Positions 8,997-16,715 of a stretch of DNA of 38,159 nt are shown here, in pieces. The stretch lies in assembly GCA_016779225.1 (NCBI GenBank), contig JADHNZ010000031.1, forward strand, positions 1 through 38,159, given 5' to 3'. Numbering within the stretch: position 1 is the first letter of the stretch; the number at the start of each line of letters is the position of its first letter. This DNA is from Planctomycetota bacterium (lineage in GTDB: Bacteria > Planctomycetota > UBA1135 > GCA-002686595). Below the pieces are notes generated by a model that made no database searches, was not told the origin of the DNA, and saw only the letters and a list, made by a program, of their open reading frames with translations. The position numbers and the translations under genes were made by a program.

Positions 8997-10310
8997 TCAG
9001 AGCACCTGGAACAGGAGGGCCCCCATGGCGATGCCCACGGCCATCGCGCCACCGACCGCGGCCACCGTGAGCAGCGCCGCACGCCGACGCGGGGCCGGGG
9101 TAGGCGCAGCGAGGGTTCGCGGACGAATGCGGGTGGCAGGAGCGAGACTTGCGCTCCGACGAACGGCCGGACGGGCGGTCCGCTGATCCGCGTCCACATG
9201 CATCAGTCCAGCCCTCGTCGTCCCCCGGGGCGCAGCCTCCTGATGCGCCTCCTCCTGCTGCTGCAGGGTGAGCGTGGCTGCCGCGGCGGGCTGTGCCTGA
9301 GGCACCTGCGCTTCTCGCGAGGAACCCGCCTGAGGCGCGTGCCCGGCAAGACCAAGGGTCGGTGCGGAGGGCGGCACGGCCTGGGCCTCGGCGTCGAGGG
9401 AGGCGGCGATCCTCAAGGGGCCCGGCTCCGCGGGGCTGGACGGAGTGGGAGCCGGAGCCATCGCGGGGAACCGCGGAGCCGGCTCGGAACCCGCCGGGGC
9501 CCCACCACCAACCAGCCGGAGCGTCGAGCCTCCAGGCGCAGGAGCCTGCGGCCCCTCGGACGCATGGAGCGACGCCGCGCCCTGGGCGGAGGACCCTGCG
9601 AGCTCGTTGGTCGCCGAGGCATCCAGAGCGGGGGCCTGCTCAGAGGCCGTGTCCATGACGGGCTTCCCATCCTCAGCAGCGGCCGCGGTCTGCGGCTGCG
9701 CGGCGGGAGCGGGCCCCGTGGCGCCGCTGGTGCGGTGCACGCTCTCCAGGACACGCGCGGCGAGAGCCTTGAGGGTCGGGAAGACCCCTTGGCCGGTGTT
9801 CGCGACCGCCTCGAAGCTGGGCAGACCGTTGGGGTTGAGCAGCCGATCGAGCTCCTCGACGCTCATGGCATCGGGCAGGTCGCGCTTGTTGTATTGGATC
9901 ACCAGCGGGAGCTCGGCCAGGTCCTTGCCGTAGTCCGCGAGGTTGTCGGCCAGGTTGCGCAGGGACTCGAGGTTCTCCTCCACCATGGAGGCCGACGAGT
10001 CGGCCACGAAGATGACCCCGTCCACGCCCTGCAGCACGAGCTTGCGCGTGCTGTTGTAGTAGACCTGCCCGGGAACGGTGTAGATCTGGAACTGCGTGCG
10101 CATGCCAGCGACCGTCCCGAGGTCGAGGGGCATGAAGTCGAAGAACAGGGTGCGGTCCCCGTCCGTTGAGATGCTGGTCAGCTCCCCGCGGCTGGCCTCG
10201 GGAGCGCGCTGATGGACGATCTCGAGGTTGGTCGTCTTGCCCGACATTCCCGGGCCGTAGTAGACGATCTTCACCGTCACGCTCTTCTGGGCAAAGTTGA
10301 TCTGGACCAT
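8997..10310 (-). CDS. MglA-like small GTPase with Pro/Ala-rich linker and C-terminal membrane anchor
   Basis: MglA is a Ras-like GTPase that sets polarity and motility in Myxococcus. Residues 1-195 match it closely: P-loop 'YYGPGMSGKTTNLE' (19-27), 'DRTLFFDFMPLDLG', the MglA-type switch-II 'YTVPGQVYYNSTRKLVLQG', 'VIFVADSS', and the guanine-specificity motif 'QYNKRDLPD'. A normal MglA ends near 195 residues. This one continues for about 215 residues of Pro/Ala/Ser-rich linker, then an Arg-rich patch and one hydrophobic segment at about 411-433 ('LLTVAAVGGAMAVGIAMGAL') just before the stop. That is the layout of a tail-anchored protein with the GTPase in the cytoplasm. Base use in the extension matches the domain, and the frame is unbroken. 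Confidence 0.88.
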   Translation of the reverse strand: MVQINFAQKSVTVKIVYYGPGMSGKTTNLEIVHQRAPEASRGELTSISTDGDRTLFFDFMPLDLGTVAGMRTQFQIYTVPGQVYYNSTRKLVLQGVDGVIFVADSSASMVEENLESLRNLADNLADYGKDLAELPLVIQYNKRDLPDAMSVEELDRLLNPNGLPSFEAVANTGQGVFPTLKALAARVLESVHRTSGATGPAPAAQPQTAAAAEDGKPVMDTASEQAPALDASATNELAGSSAQGAASLHASEGPQAPAPGGSTLRLVGGGAPAGSEPAPRFPAMAPAPTPSSPAEPGPLRIAASLDAEAQAVPPSAPTLGLAGHAPQAGSSREAQVPQAQPAAAATLTLQQQEEAHQEAAPRGTTRAGLMHVDADQRTARPAVRRSASLAPATRIRPRTLAAPTPAPRRRAALLTVAAVGGAMAVGIAMGALLFQVL

Positions 10311-10418
10311 GTCTGACTGCGGTGGTTCGGGTGTCTTCGAGCGGGGAAGCGCGGGCGGGCTGGAGCGCGGGCGGACCCTGCCTCTGTCGGCGCGCCGGGC
10401 CCCCGATCTCCTGTGCCC

Positions 10419-10850
10419 CTAGATGGAGTCTCGTTTGTGGACGCTCGCCGGGGCGGGACGCGGGGCGCGGCTCGGCAGGGGCGCGTTCGGCGTCTCGAGT
10501 CCCCGCAGGAGGCGCTCCAGGCGACCCGCAGCCGCCTCGAGCGGGATCGTCAGCTCGGCGAGAGAGGTGCCCTGGCTCACCTCCACGGCGACCCAGGAAC
10601 CCGGGCCACGCCGCAGCAGGATGGCGCCATGGGCTCCCTCGAGAACGAGCTGCTCCGGCTCGTCCCAGGCCAGCGGAGCGATGGCTCGCGAGGCCTCGAC
10701 GACCCAGCCCACCACCTGCGCGGCATAGGAGTCCGGGGGCAGGCTGGGGTCGAAGTGACCGGCCGCCTCCAGCAGGAGGCCATCGGCGCCAATCACGAGC
10801 GCGCGGCGGACCCCTGCCAGTGCGATGAGCGGGTCGAGCACGGTCCTCAC
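10419..10850 (-). CDS. Second roadblock/LC7-domain protein
   Basis: The 143-residue product has the roadblock fold pattern: 'GVRRALVIGADGLLLEAAGH', a long helix 'SYAAQVVGWVVEASRAIAPL', 'QLVLEGAHGAILLRRG' and 'GSWVAVEVSQGTSLAEL', then a closing helix. The C-terminus is Pro/Arg-rich. GTG 10850 is chosen: it overlaps the upstream stop as GTGA and AGGAGG lies seven bases before it, whereas GTG 10856 would be one base from that site. It sits 108 bases upstream of the GTPase gene. A cluster with two different roadblock genes around one GTPase is more than the simple MglA-MglB pair. A scaffold or heterodimer partner role is inference. Confidence 0.78.
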   Translation of the reverse strand: MRTVLDPLIALAGVRRALVIGADGLLLEAAGHFDPSLPPDSYAAQVVGWVVEASRAIAPLAWDEPEQLVLEGAHGAILLRRGPGSWVAVEVSQGTSLAELTIPLEAAAGRLERLLRGLETPNAPLPSRAPRPAPASVHKRDSI

Positions 10851-11944
10851 GACCACACCTCCTGCTCCACCAGCGCCTCGAGCTCCGTGAGCTCACGCGA
10901 GCCCAGCGGTTCCCGACCCCATGCCGCCGCGGCGGTGCGCGAGCTGGACCTGACGGCCAGGTCCCCGTGCGCGCCCAGGACGCGGATCCCGCGCACCGGC
11001 CCCAGGCCGAGGCGGCGGGCACCGTCACGACCGGCACGGACGAGGTCCCTGACCCCGCGAGCAGTGCGGTCCGCAGTCGGGCCCGTTGCTCCCTGCACGA
11101 GCGCGGTGCCACCCCGATGGAACGACGCGAAGGCGGCCTGTGAGCCGGCCAACAGCTCCTTGAGCCGCGGCCGGACGCCGGCGAGGGTCGCGGCCTCGAC
11201 CTCGCGCTCCTGGGAGTACGAGGAGGACAGCGGCGTCACGACGCCTCCGCGAGTGACGGCCTCGAGTGCGGCTGAGAAGCTCGCGGGCCCCCCGACGCAG
11301 GCGAGGGCCTCGCGGTAGCGCGCCTCGAGCTCGGGCTGGCCCGGCTGGGCCTCGATCAGGCGTGCGAGGGCGGCGCGCTCGGCGGCGTGAGCGCCCACCA
11401 TGCGCGCGAGCTCCGCGCACACCTCGTGGGCCATGCCGTCCCCCCGCGACTCCTCGGCAGCGAGCCCTGCCAGGTCCCAGGCACGCTGGGCGTCGGCGGG
11501 GAGCGCGCTCTCGCGGAAGGTGTGGAGCGCAGCCCGCGCGCGGTGGGCCTGCGCCTGCGCCGAGGGTGCTGTCTCCTGCCAGCGGGCAGCGAGCGCCTCC
11601 GCGCGGCCGAAGCGACCGGCTCCGAGCTCGATCTCGACCAGCTCGCGCCAGAGGGCCGGGCGCGGTGCCTCAGCGAGCTCTGCCTGCAGCTGGCGCGCGC
11701 GCTCGTCGAGACGCATGCGCGTGGCTCGCGCCAGCATGCCCTTGAGAGCCGGGTGATCGGGATGCAGGGCAAGCGCCTCGTGGCAGACCGCCTCGACGCG
11801 GGCAGGCTCACCGCGCTGGACGCTCTCCTGGGCCAGGGCTAGGTAGTTCTGCGCCGAGGGGTCCTCCGCGACCCGACGCGCGGCGCCGCGTGCTCCGCGG
11901 GTGGACGATCCAGCGCCCCAGATCCTGCCGAGGAGACGCCTCAT
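10847..11944 (-). CDS. TPR-type protein with possible C-terminal roadblock-like region
   Basis: The 365-residue protein begins with a short basic helix, then helical hairpins that resemble TPR units: 'NYLALAQESVQRGEPARVEAVCHEALALHPDHPALKGM' spans one, here read as two 19-residue halves, followed by 'ALWRELVEIELGAGRFGRAE' and 'AAERAALARLIEAQPGQPEL'. From about residue 245 the character changes to alternating strands and helices ('FHRGGTALVQGATGP', 'ARGVRDLVRAGRDGARRLG', 'IRVLGAHGDLAVRSSS'), which could be another roadblock-like domain; that is a guess from pattern. It overlaps the genes on both sides by four bases, so translation is coupled. There is no membrane segment. TPR proteins usually act as protein-binding scaffolds. 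Confidence 0.75.
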   Translation of the reverse strand: MRRLLGRIWGAGSSTRGARGAARRVAEDPSAQNYLALAQESVQRGEPARVEAVCHEALALHPDHPALKGMLARATRMRLDERARQLQAELAEAPRPALWRELVEIELGAGRFGRAEALAARWQETAPSAQAQAHRARAALHTFRESALPADAQRAWDLAGLAAEESRGDGMAHEVCAELARMVGAHAAERAALARLIEAQPGQPELEARYREALACVGGPASFSAALEAVTRGGVVTPLSSSYSQEREVEAATLAGVRPRLKELLAGSQAAFASFHRGGTALVQGATGPTADRTARGVRDLVRAGRDGARRLGLGPVRGIRVLGAHGDLAVRSSSRTAAAAWGREPLGSRELTELEALVEQEVWS

Positions 11945-13065
11945 CGCGACCCTCCCAGGTGCCGCCGCAGGGCCTCGGCATCGGTGCGAACCTGCTCCCC
12001 TTGAGGCCAGTCCGCAGGCGCCACCTGCAGGCAGGCCTCGAAGGCGACGAGGGCCTCGCTCAGGCGCAAGCTGTCCACGAGGGCGAGGCCCCGGAGGCGG
12101 TGCGCCTCGGCCTCGGCCAGCTGCTCGGCCGCGCGCTGCTCCTCGAGCTGCGCCTCGACCTGAACGGCCTGCTCGAGCCCCGCCAGCTGGTCGCGCAGCC
12201 GCTGCCGCTCCTCGGCGACGCGAGTGCTCCCGATCCAGACGGGGCGGGCGTGGGCAAGCCCCTCAAGGGCATCCAGCCGGCACCGCAGGGCGGCCTCGTC
12301 ATGTGCCTCGGCCGCGGGCAGCTGCGTGAAGCGCGTGTGCGCGTCGAGGTTCCAGGCAACGCCGACCGTAGCCAGCGTGGACAGGGTCGCCAGGCCAAGG
12401 GCCCAGCGGGTGCGCCTCTGCGATGCGCGCTCCCGCGCCACCTCGCCGTAGCGCAGATCGCGGATCATGCGCGCCACATCGCGACGGGTGCGGTCGATCA
12501 GGAGCACCTCCTGCAGCCACGGAATCGCCTCGCCCACGCGGCCGCGCTCGACGGCGGCCTCGGCCCGGCTCAGGTAGCGCTCCACGAGTGCCGCCGTGTT
12601 GCCGCTCCGGCGCATCAGCCCAGCGAGCTCCTGATCGATGGTCGGCTCCCCGGGCATGCGTGAGGCCAGGAACTCCAGCACGGCCTGGGCGCGCTCGGGC
12701 TCTCCGCCGCGCTCCAGAAGGACGGCCAGGCGCCGTCCCTCCACGGCCAGCGAGATGCGCGCGCTTGCGAGCACATCGGGGTGGGCGAGCCCCAGGATCA
12801 CCAGCGCCTCGAGGAGGCGGACATTGGCGGGGTCGTCCGAGAGCTGGTCGAGGAGCGCGTCACAGAACGCCGTGGCCGTGCGACGGTCGAACTCCTCCGC
12901 GGCGGACTCCATCCGCCCGCGCAGGGCCTCCGGGTCGAGGTCCACCTCCTGACCGCCCGTGACGGCCTCGAGAATCTGTCCGACGAAGTCCTCCGCCTCG
13001 GAGGCGAATTGCGACGGCGTGGACGAGCGCGGTCGCGGAGGCTGCTGGGGCTTGGGCGCGGGCAA
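11941..13065 (-). CDS. Membrane-spanning TPR-type protein, first gene of the GTPase cluster
   Basis: The 374-residue product has a Pro-rich start, then helical repeats rich in Leu/Ala/Glu ('ANVRLLEALVILGLAHPDVL', 'ERAQAVLEFLASRMPGEP', 'VERGRVGEAIPWLQEVL'). A basic patch 'RERASQRRTR' leads into one hydrophobic segment, 'WALGLATLSTLATVGVAWNL' (about residue 222-241). Behind it come more helical hairpins, a coiled-coil stretch rich in Gln/Glu/Ala, and a TPR-like end 'LRLSEALVAFEACLQVAPAD'. The positive patch before the helix predicts N-inside, placing the C-terminal repeats outside the inner membrane. The apparent start is TTG 13065 with no good ribosome site, so the true start is uncertain. It overlaps the next gene by ATGA. 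Confidence 0.7.
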   Translation of the reverse strand: MPAPKPQQPPRPRSSTPSQFASEAEDFVGQILEAVTGGQEVDLDPEALRGRMESAAEEFDRRTATAFCDALLDQLSDDPANVRLLEALVILGLAHPDVLASARISLAVEGRRLAVLLERGGEPERAQAVLEFLASRMPGEPTIDQELAGLMRRSGNTAALVERYLSRAEAAVERGRVGEAIPWLQEVLLIDRTRRDVARMIRDLRYGEVARERASQRRTRWALGLATLSTLATVGVAWNLDAHTRFTQLPAAEAHDEAALRCRLDALEGLAHARPVWIGSTRVAEERQRLRDQLAGLEQAVQVEAQLEEQRAAEQLAEAEAHRLRGLALVDSLRLSEALVAFEACLQVAPADWPQGEQVRTDAEALRRHLGGSR

Positions 13066-13080
13066 GGGTCGAGATCCCCG

Positions 13081-13105
13081 CGAGCGCCCGGACCCCGGGC
13101 TCTCG
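13081..13105. promoter_or_regulatory. Hairpin just upstream of the GTPase cluster
   Basis: CGAGCGCCCGG pairs with CCGGGCTCTCG around an ACC loop, with one mismatch. It lies 15 bases before the TTG start of the first cluster gene and 103 bases after the end of the propeller gene. It could be the terminator of the latter or a leader structure of the former. A weaker AGCGGG/CCCGCT hairpin is at 13167-13186, closer to the propeller stop. Confidence 0.4.
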
Positions 13106-13207
13106 CGTCTCTCCCTCTTCGGGCTCCCTTCTCATGGACCTGAAGGGAAAGCCGATCGTGCCCTGCAGCGGGTCGAGGGCCCCGCTTCGGGACGCCTCCG
13201 AGCGCCC

Positions 13208-14791
13208 TCAGAAGACCAGCGCGTCCAGGCTGTCGGCCCCGAGCACGGTCCCCGCCGGGGTCCGGAAGGCTGCCTGGAAGCTCAGGCTGGTCCCGATCAG
13301 CGCCGGGTCGCTGGGGAGCTGCACGGCGTGGTCGGCCCACCCCGTCGCCCCCACCAGGGCGGGCAGAGCGGTCAGGGTCATGCGGTCCAGGTGCAGGAGC
13401 CCCTGGATCCCGGGCAGGGCCACGGCATCGACGCGCGTCCCGGCGAGGAGCAGGGCGATGGTGGCGGTGGGGTGCTGGGTCGAGAACAGCGCGGCAGCTC
13501 CCACGGCCAGCGGGTCTCGCTGGCGCAGGTCGCCCTCGCCGGTGTCGAGCAGGCGCACCGATCCGGTCAGGCCGAACGCCGTGGCGTGGACATCCTTGTG
13601 GGCGACCGCGATGCGCCGGCCGGCGGCGTCGAGGTCGAGGCCCGTCACGCTCCCGGGGAGCTGGAACGCGGCGACCGGTGCGGAGGCGCCGGCCTCGAGC
13701 AGCAGGACCTCGGGGTCGACCCCGTTGCCCCAGGTGCCGAAGGCCGCGCGGCTGCCGTCCGCGGTGATGACCGCGTGACGCGGCAGGTTCTGGAGCCCCG
13801 TGCTCCCGCCGTCCTGCTCGAGGCTCGCCACGACCTGGGCGCGCTGGCGCAGCTCGAAGCGCGCGAAGGTGCCCGACGAGAAGGTCCACCAGGCCGCGGC
13901 CGTGCCCTCGCCGTCAGCGGCGAGATCGAGCGCAGTGACCACCTCGCTGCTGGGCCGCGTCACCACGACGCTGGGGCCCCAGCTCCCGGTGCCGTTGCCG
14001 AGGACCACGAGCTGGCCCACGGCACCCAGGGCCACGCGATCACCACCCGGGGCAACCGCGAGCGCGCTGAGAGCCGCCGTGAGCGACTCCTGATGCAGCA
14101 GGGTGCCCGCGGCGTCCAGGAGGTACAGGTCGAGGCCCGCGGCCACGGCCACCAGCGAGCCGTCCTCGGAGAGGGCCAGCTGGGAGAGCGCGAGGCCCGG
14201 CAGGTCCGTCGCGGCCAGCAGGGCTCCGGTCGCGCCGTCGAGGAGCTCGAGGCGCACGGAGCCGGCATAGAGGTCGTGGGCGGCGACGGCCACCAGGCTG
14301 CCGGAGGCGTCGGTCGCGATACGCGGCTCCGCGGTGCCGGCGGCGGTGAGCTGGCGCTCCCACTGCGGCTGCAGCTGGCCGCTGCGAACGGCCTCGCCCG
14401 TGCTGTGGGCGATCACGCGGGCGCGGCTGAGCCCCGAGGCCGGATCGAGCTCCTGGACCACCCCGAACAGCCCAACCCCGTCGCGGGCGGCCGCGGTGCG
14501 GGTGGCCAGAGCTCCAGCGGCGCTGGCAGCGTCCTCGAAGCGGGCCGGGGAGGCCTGCTCGCGAGCCACATCGAGCGCCATCCAGCGAGGGTCCTGTCCC
14601 CCGGCGCTGGCCCAGATCAGGTTCTCCTGGGACGAGAAGTGGACATCTCGCGGCAGCCAGGCCTCGAGGGCTCCCGGGCTCTGGACCCAGCGCTGCCCCG
14701 GTGCGAAGGGGTCCTGGGCCGAGGCGGCGGGGGTGAGGAGGCTGGCGGCGGAGAGGGTGAGAGAGAGGAGTCGGAAGGCGGTGGTGTTCAT
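13208..14791 (-). CDS. Secreted beta-propeller-like protein
   Basis: ATG 14791 begins a clear signal peptide, 'MNTTAFRLLSLTLSAASLL' and cleavage near 'ASAQDP', giving a 527-residue precursor; upstream in-frame codons have no such feature. The body is made of repeated short strands of WD40/YncE type: 'SLVAVAAHDLYAGSVRLELL', 'SQLALSEDGSLVAVAAGLD', 'LSALAVAPGGDRVALGAVG', 'VTGLDLDAAGRRIAVAHKD'. Each repeat has the small-residue 'A.dG..va.g' pattern of a propeller blade. The end ('GTSLSFQAAFRTPAGT') resembles C-terminal regions of other secreted proteins of such bacteria. There is no catalytic motif. It is likely an exported structural or binding protein; the ligand is unknown. It is transcribed away from the glycine riboswitch. 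Confidence 0.8.
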   Translation of the reverse strand: MNTTAFRLLSLTLSAASLLTPAASAQDPFAPGQRWVQSPGALEAWLPRDVHFSSQENLIWASAGGQDPRWMALDVAREQASPARFEDAASAAGALATRTAAARDGVGLFGVVQELDPASGLSRARVIAHSTGEAVRSGQLQPQWERQLTAAGTAEPRIATDASGSLVAVAAHDLYAGSVRLELLDGATGALLAATDLPGLALSQLALSEDGSLVAVAAGLDLYLLDAAGTLLHQESLTAALSALAVAPGGDRVALGAVGQLVVLGNGTGSWGPSVVVTRPSSEVVTALDLAADGEGTAAAWWTFSSGTFARFELRQRAQVVASLEQDGGSTGLQNLPRHAVITADGSRAAFGTWGNGVDPEVLLLEAGASAPVAAFQLPGSVTGLDLDAAGRRIAVAHKDVHATAFGLTGSVRLLDTGEGDLRQRDPLAVGAAALFSTQHPTATIALLLAGTRVDAVALPGIQGLLHLDRMTLTALPALVGATGWADHAVQLPSDPALIGTSLSFQAAFRTPAGTVLGADSLDALVF

Positions 14792-14819
14792 CAGCGTGTG
14801 CGGCGGCGGGAACACTCGA

Positions 14820-14825
14820 AACCTA
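14820..14825 (-). promoter_or_regulatory. -10-like TAGGTT for the secreted propeller gene
   Basis: On the minus strand TAGGTT ends 28 bases before the start at 14791. It fits the recurring TA(G/T)NNT element of this window. No good -35 box was found. Confidence 0.35.
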
Positions 14826-14975
14826 CCCCTGCCCACTCCGACCGGCCGGTTCCGTCAAGACCCCGGCAAGGCCGTGTCCCGGAGCGGGACGGTCGCCGCC
14901 CCGTGCGGGCGCGAGGCGGTCCCAGGCCCGCCGCTCCAAGGGGGATTCCCGGTGGGGCCCCGGCCAGCCCTGCGC

Positions 14976-14981
14976 TAGAAT
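14976..14981 (+). promoter_or_regulatory. -10 element TAGAAT before the glycine riboswitch
   Basis: TAGAAT ends 11 bases before the first paired base of the riboswitch, so transcription would start a few bases before the aptamer. This places it well as the promoter of the gcv genes. A -35 box is not evident. Confidence 0.55.
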
Positions 14982-14992
14982 CCCGGCCCCGT

Positions 14993-15094
14993 CGACCCGG
15001 GGAGAGATCGGCCCAGGAGGCCGACGCCGAAGGGGCAAGCGGCGTGCGCTCGAGCGCGCGCGGTGAAACTCTCAGGCAAAGAGGACCCGGGTCG
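14993..15094 (+). promoter_or_regulatory. Glycine riboswitch (one visible aptamer)
   Basis: The conserved glycine aptamer core is directly readable: GGGGAGAG at 14999-15006, the block CGCCGAAGGGGCAAGC around 15025-15040, and AAACTCTCAGGCAAAGAGGA around 15066-15085. CGACCCGG (14993-15000) pairs with CCGGGTCG (15087-15094) as P1. Only one complete aptamer is seen; the 74 bases to gcvT do not repeat the core, so it looks like a singlet, perhaps with a short 'ghost' helix downstream. It precedes gcvT, the classical target, and should raise glycine-cleavage expression when glycine is high. Confidence 0.93.
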
Positions 15095-15168
15095 CCCCAG
15101 GCTCACTGGACCCGGCCGCTGGCCGAGGACAGAGGCGCGGTGCCCAGCAATCCCGTCTCCTCTGAGCC

Positions 15169-16263
15169 ATGCGACACACCCCGCTCCACGACCTCCACGA
15201 GCGCCTCGGCGCCAAGATGGTCGAGTTCGGCGGCTGGCACATGCCGGTCCAATACGGTCCCATCCTCGACGAGGCGCGCTGCGTCCGCGAGCGGGTGGGC
15301 CTCTTCGACCTCTCCCACATGGGGCGGCTGCGCTTCACCGGCGCCGACCGGGTCACCGCCCTCGACCGGATCGTGACCTCCTTCGTCGGCCGGATCCCCA
15401 CCAACGCCATCCGCTACGGCCTGCTCTGCCAGGAGGATGGCAACCCGCTGGACGATGTCCTCGTCTACAAGGGAGAGGAGGATGTGTTCATGGTCGTCAA
15501 CGCGGCGAACCACGACCGTGACCTCGCCTGGCTGCGCGAGCAGTGCGCAGGGATGGAGGTCACCATCGAGGACCAGACCGACGAGCTCGCCATGCTCGCG
15601 CTCCAGGGCCAGGGCTCCCAGGCCACTCTGCAGGCCTGCGTCGAGGGCCTCGACCTCTCCACGGTCGGCTACTACAAGTCGGGCTTCGGAACCCTCTGCG
15701 GACTGCCCGGCGTGCGCGTGAGCCGCACCGGCTACACCGGCGAGGACGGCTTCGAGCTGTACTTCCCCTCGGGCGAGGCCGAGCGCGTCTGGGAGGAGCT
15801 CACCCGCGCCGGCGCAGACCACGGCCTGCAGCCCATTGGCCTGGGCGCGCGCGACACCCTGCGCCTCGAGGCAGGCATGCCCCTCTACGGGCACGAGATC
15901 GACGAGGAGCACAACCCGATCGAGGCCGGCCTCGCCTTCGGGGTCTCCTTCCACGAGGACAAGGGCGACTGGATCGGTCGCTCCGCCCTCGAGGCGATCA
16001 AGGCCGCCCCGACGCGCAAGCTCGTGGGCCTCGTGACCGAGGGCAAGCGCGCCCCGCGTCAGGGCTACCCCGTCGTGCACGGGGACGAGGTCGTCGGGCA
16101 GGTCTGCTCCGGCGCGGTGTCCCCCACCCTCAACAAGAACATCGGGACGGCGTATGTCCCGGTCGCCCTCGCCGAGGCGGGGACGATCGTGGAGATGGAC
16201 CTGCGCGGCAAGCGTCAGGCCTGCACCGTCACCGACCTCCCTTTCTACTCACGCACCCGCTAG
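15169..16263 (+). CDS. gcvT: Aminomethyltransferase, glycine cleavage T protein
   Basis: GcvT takes the aminomethyl group from the H-protein lipoyl arm, releases ammonia and makes 5,10-methylene-tetrahydrofolate. The 364 residues are of normal length. The start 'TPLHDLHERLGAKMVEFGGW' and 'MPVQYGPILDEARCVRERVG' match the family, as do 'LFDLSHMG', 'NAANHDRDLAWL', 'SRTGYTGEDGFELYF' and the folate-contact end 'LGARDTLRLEAGMPLYGHE'. ATG 15169 fits that conserved N-terminus. It is the first gene after the glycine riboswitch, and gcvH follows after 10 bases. The P-protein genes are not in the window. Confidence 0.97.
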   Translation: MRHTPLHDLHERLGAKMVEFGGWHMPVQYGPILDEARCVRERVGLFDLSHMGRLRFTGADRVTALDRIVTSFVGRIPTNAIRYGLLCQEDGNPLDDVLVYKGEEDVFMVVNAANHDRDLAWLREQCAGMEVTIEDQTDELAMLALQGQGSQATLQACVEGLDLSTVGYYKSGFGTLCGLPGVRVSRTGYTGEDGFELYFPSGEAERVWEELTRAGADHGLQPIGLGARDTLRLEAGMPLYGHEIDEEHNPIEAGLAFGVSFHEDKGDWIGRSALEAIKAAPTRKLVGLVTEGKRAPRQGYPVVHGDEVVGQVCSGAVSPTLNKNIGTAYVPVALAEAGTIVEMDLRGKRQACTVTDLPFYSRTR

Positions 16264-16273
16264 GAACCCCGCC

Positions 16274-16669
16274 ATGCGCCCCGACGACCGTCGTTACGCT
16301 TCCTCCCACGAGTGGGCCAAGCAGGATGGAGACACCATCCTGGTCGGCATCACCGACTTCGCCATCGAAGAGCTCTGCAACGGCAATGTGGACGACCTCG
16401 TCTACTGCGACCTGCCGGAGGCCGGCCGCACGGTCGATGCCGGCGAGACCTTCGGAGAGATCGAGTCCGTGAAGGCCGTCTCCGACCTGCTCTCCCCCGT
16501 TGCTGGCGAGATCGTCGAGGTCAACCAGGTCATCGAGGCGCACCTCGAGGCCATGGCCCAGGACCCCTGGGGCAAGGGCTGGATGATCCGCATCAAGCCG
16601 ACCTCCACGGACCTGTCGCACCTGATGGACGCGGCTGGCTACGAGGAGCACATCGCCACGCCGCACTGA
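16274..16669 (+). CDS. gcvH: Glycine cleavage system H protein
   Basis: GcvH carries the lipoyl arm that shuttles the aminomethyl group between the P, T and L proteins. The 131 residues begin 'RRYASSHEWAKQDGDTILVG' (family SHEWxxxxG). The lipoylated lysine is Lys67 in 'GEIESVKAVSDLLSPVAGEI', and 'PWGKGWMIRIKPTS' closes the domain. It is in the riboswitch-controlled unit, 10 bases after gcvT. An 11-bp hairpin follows directly, and beyond it sits the LipM-like gene whose enzyme family acts on GcvH. No unusual features. Confidence 0.98.
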   Translation: MRPDDRRYASSHEWAKQDGDTILVGITDFAIEELCNGNVDDLVYCDLPEAGRTVDAGETFGEIESVKAVSDLLSPVAGEIVEVNQVIEAHLEAMAQDPWGKGWMIRIKPTSTDLSHLMDAAGYEEHIATPH

Positions 16670-16681
16670 GGCGGCCCCTTG

Positions 16682-16707
16682 GAGGCGCCCCCGCGAGGGG
16701 GCGCCTC
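16682..16707 (+). terminator. Strong hairpin after gcvH
   Basis: GAGGCGCCCCC (16682-16692) and GGGGGCGCCTC (16697-16707) form a perfect 11-bp stem with a GCGA tetraloop. It starts 12 bases after the gcvH stop and ends eight bases before the ATG of the next gene. It may end or reduce transcription into that gene; the T-run is poor (TCATT). Confidence 0.75.
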
Positions 16708-16715
16708 TCATTCCG

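Noticed and set aside
12959..15376. An 805-codon plus-strand open frame across the propeller gene and into gcvT
   Set aside because: It crosses the riboswitch and the gcvT start and has Arg/Gly/Gln-rich shadow composition.
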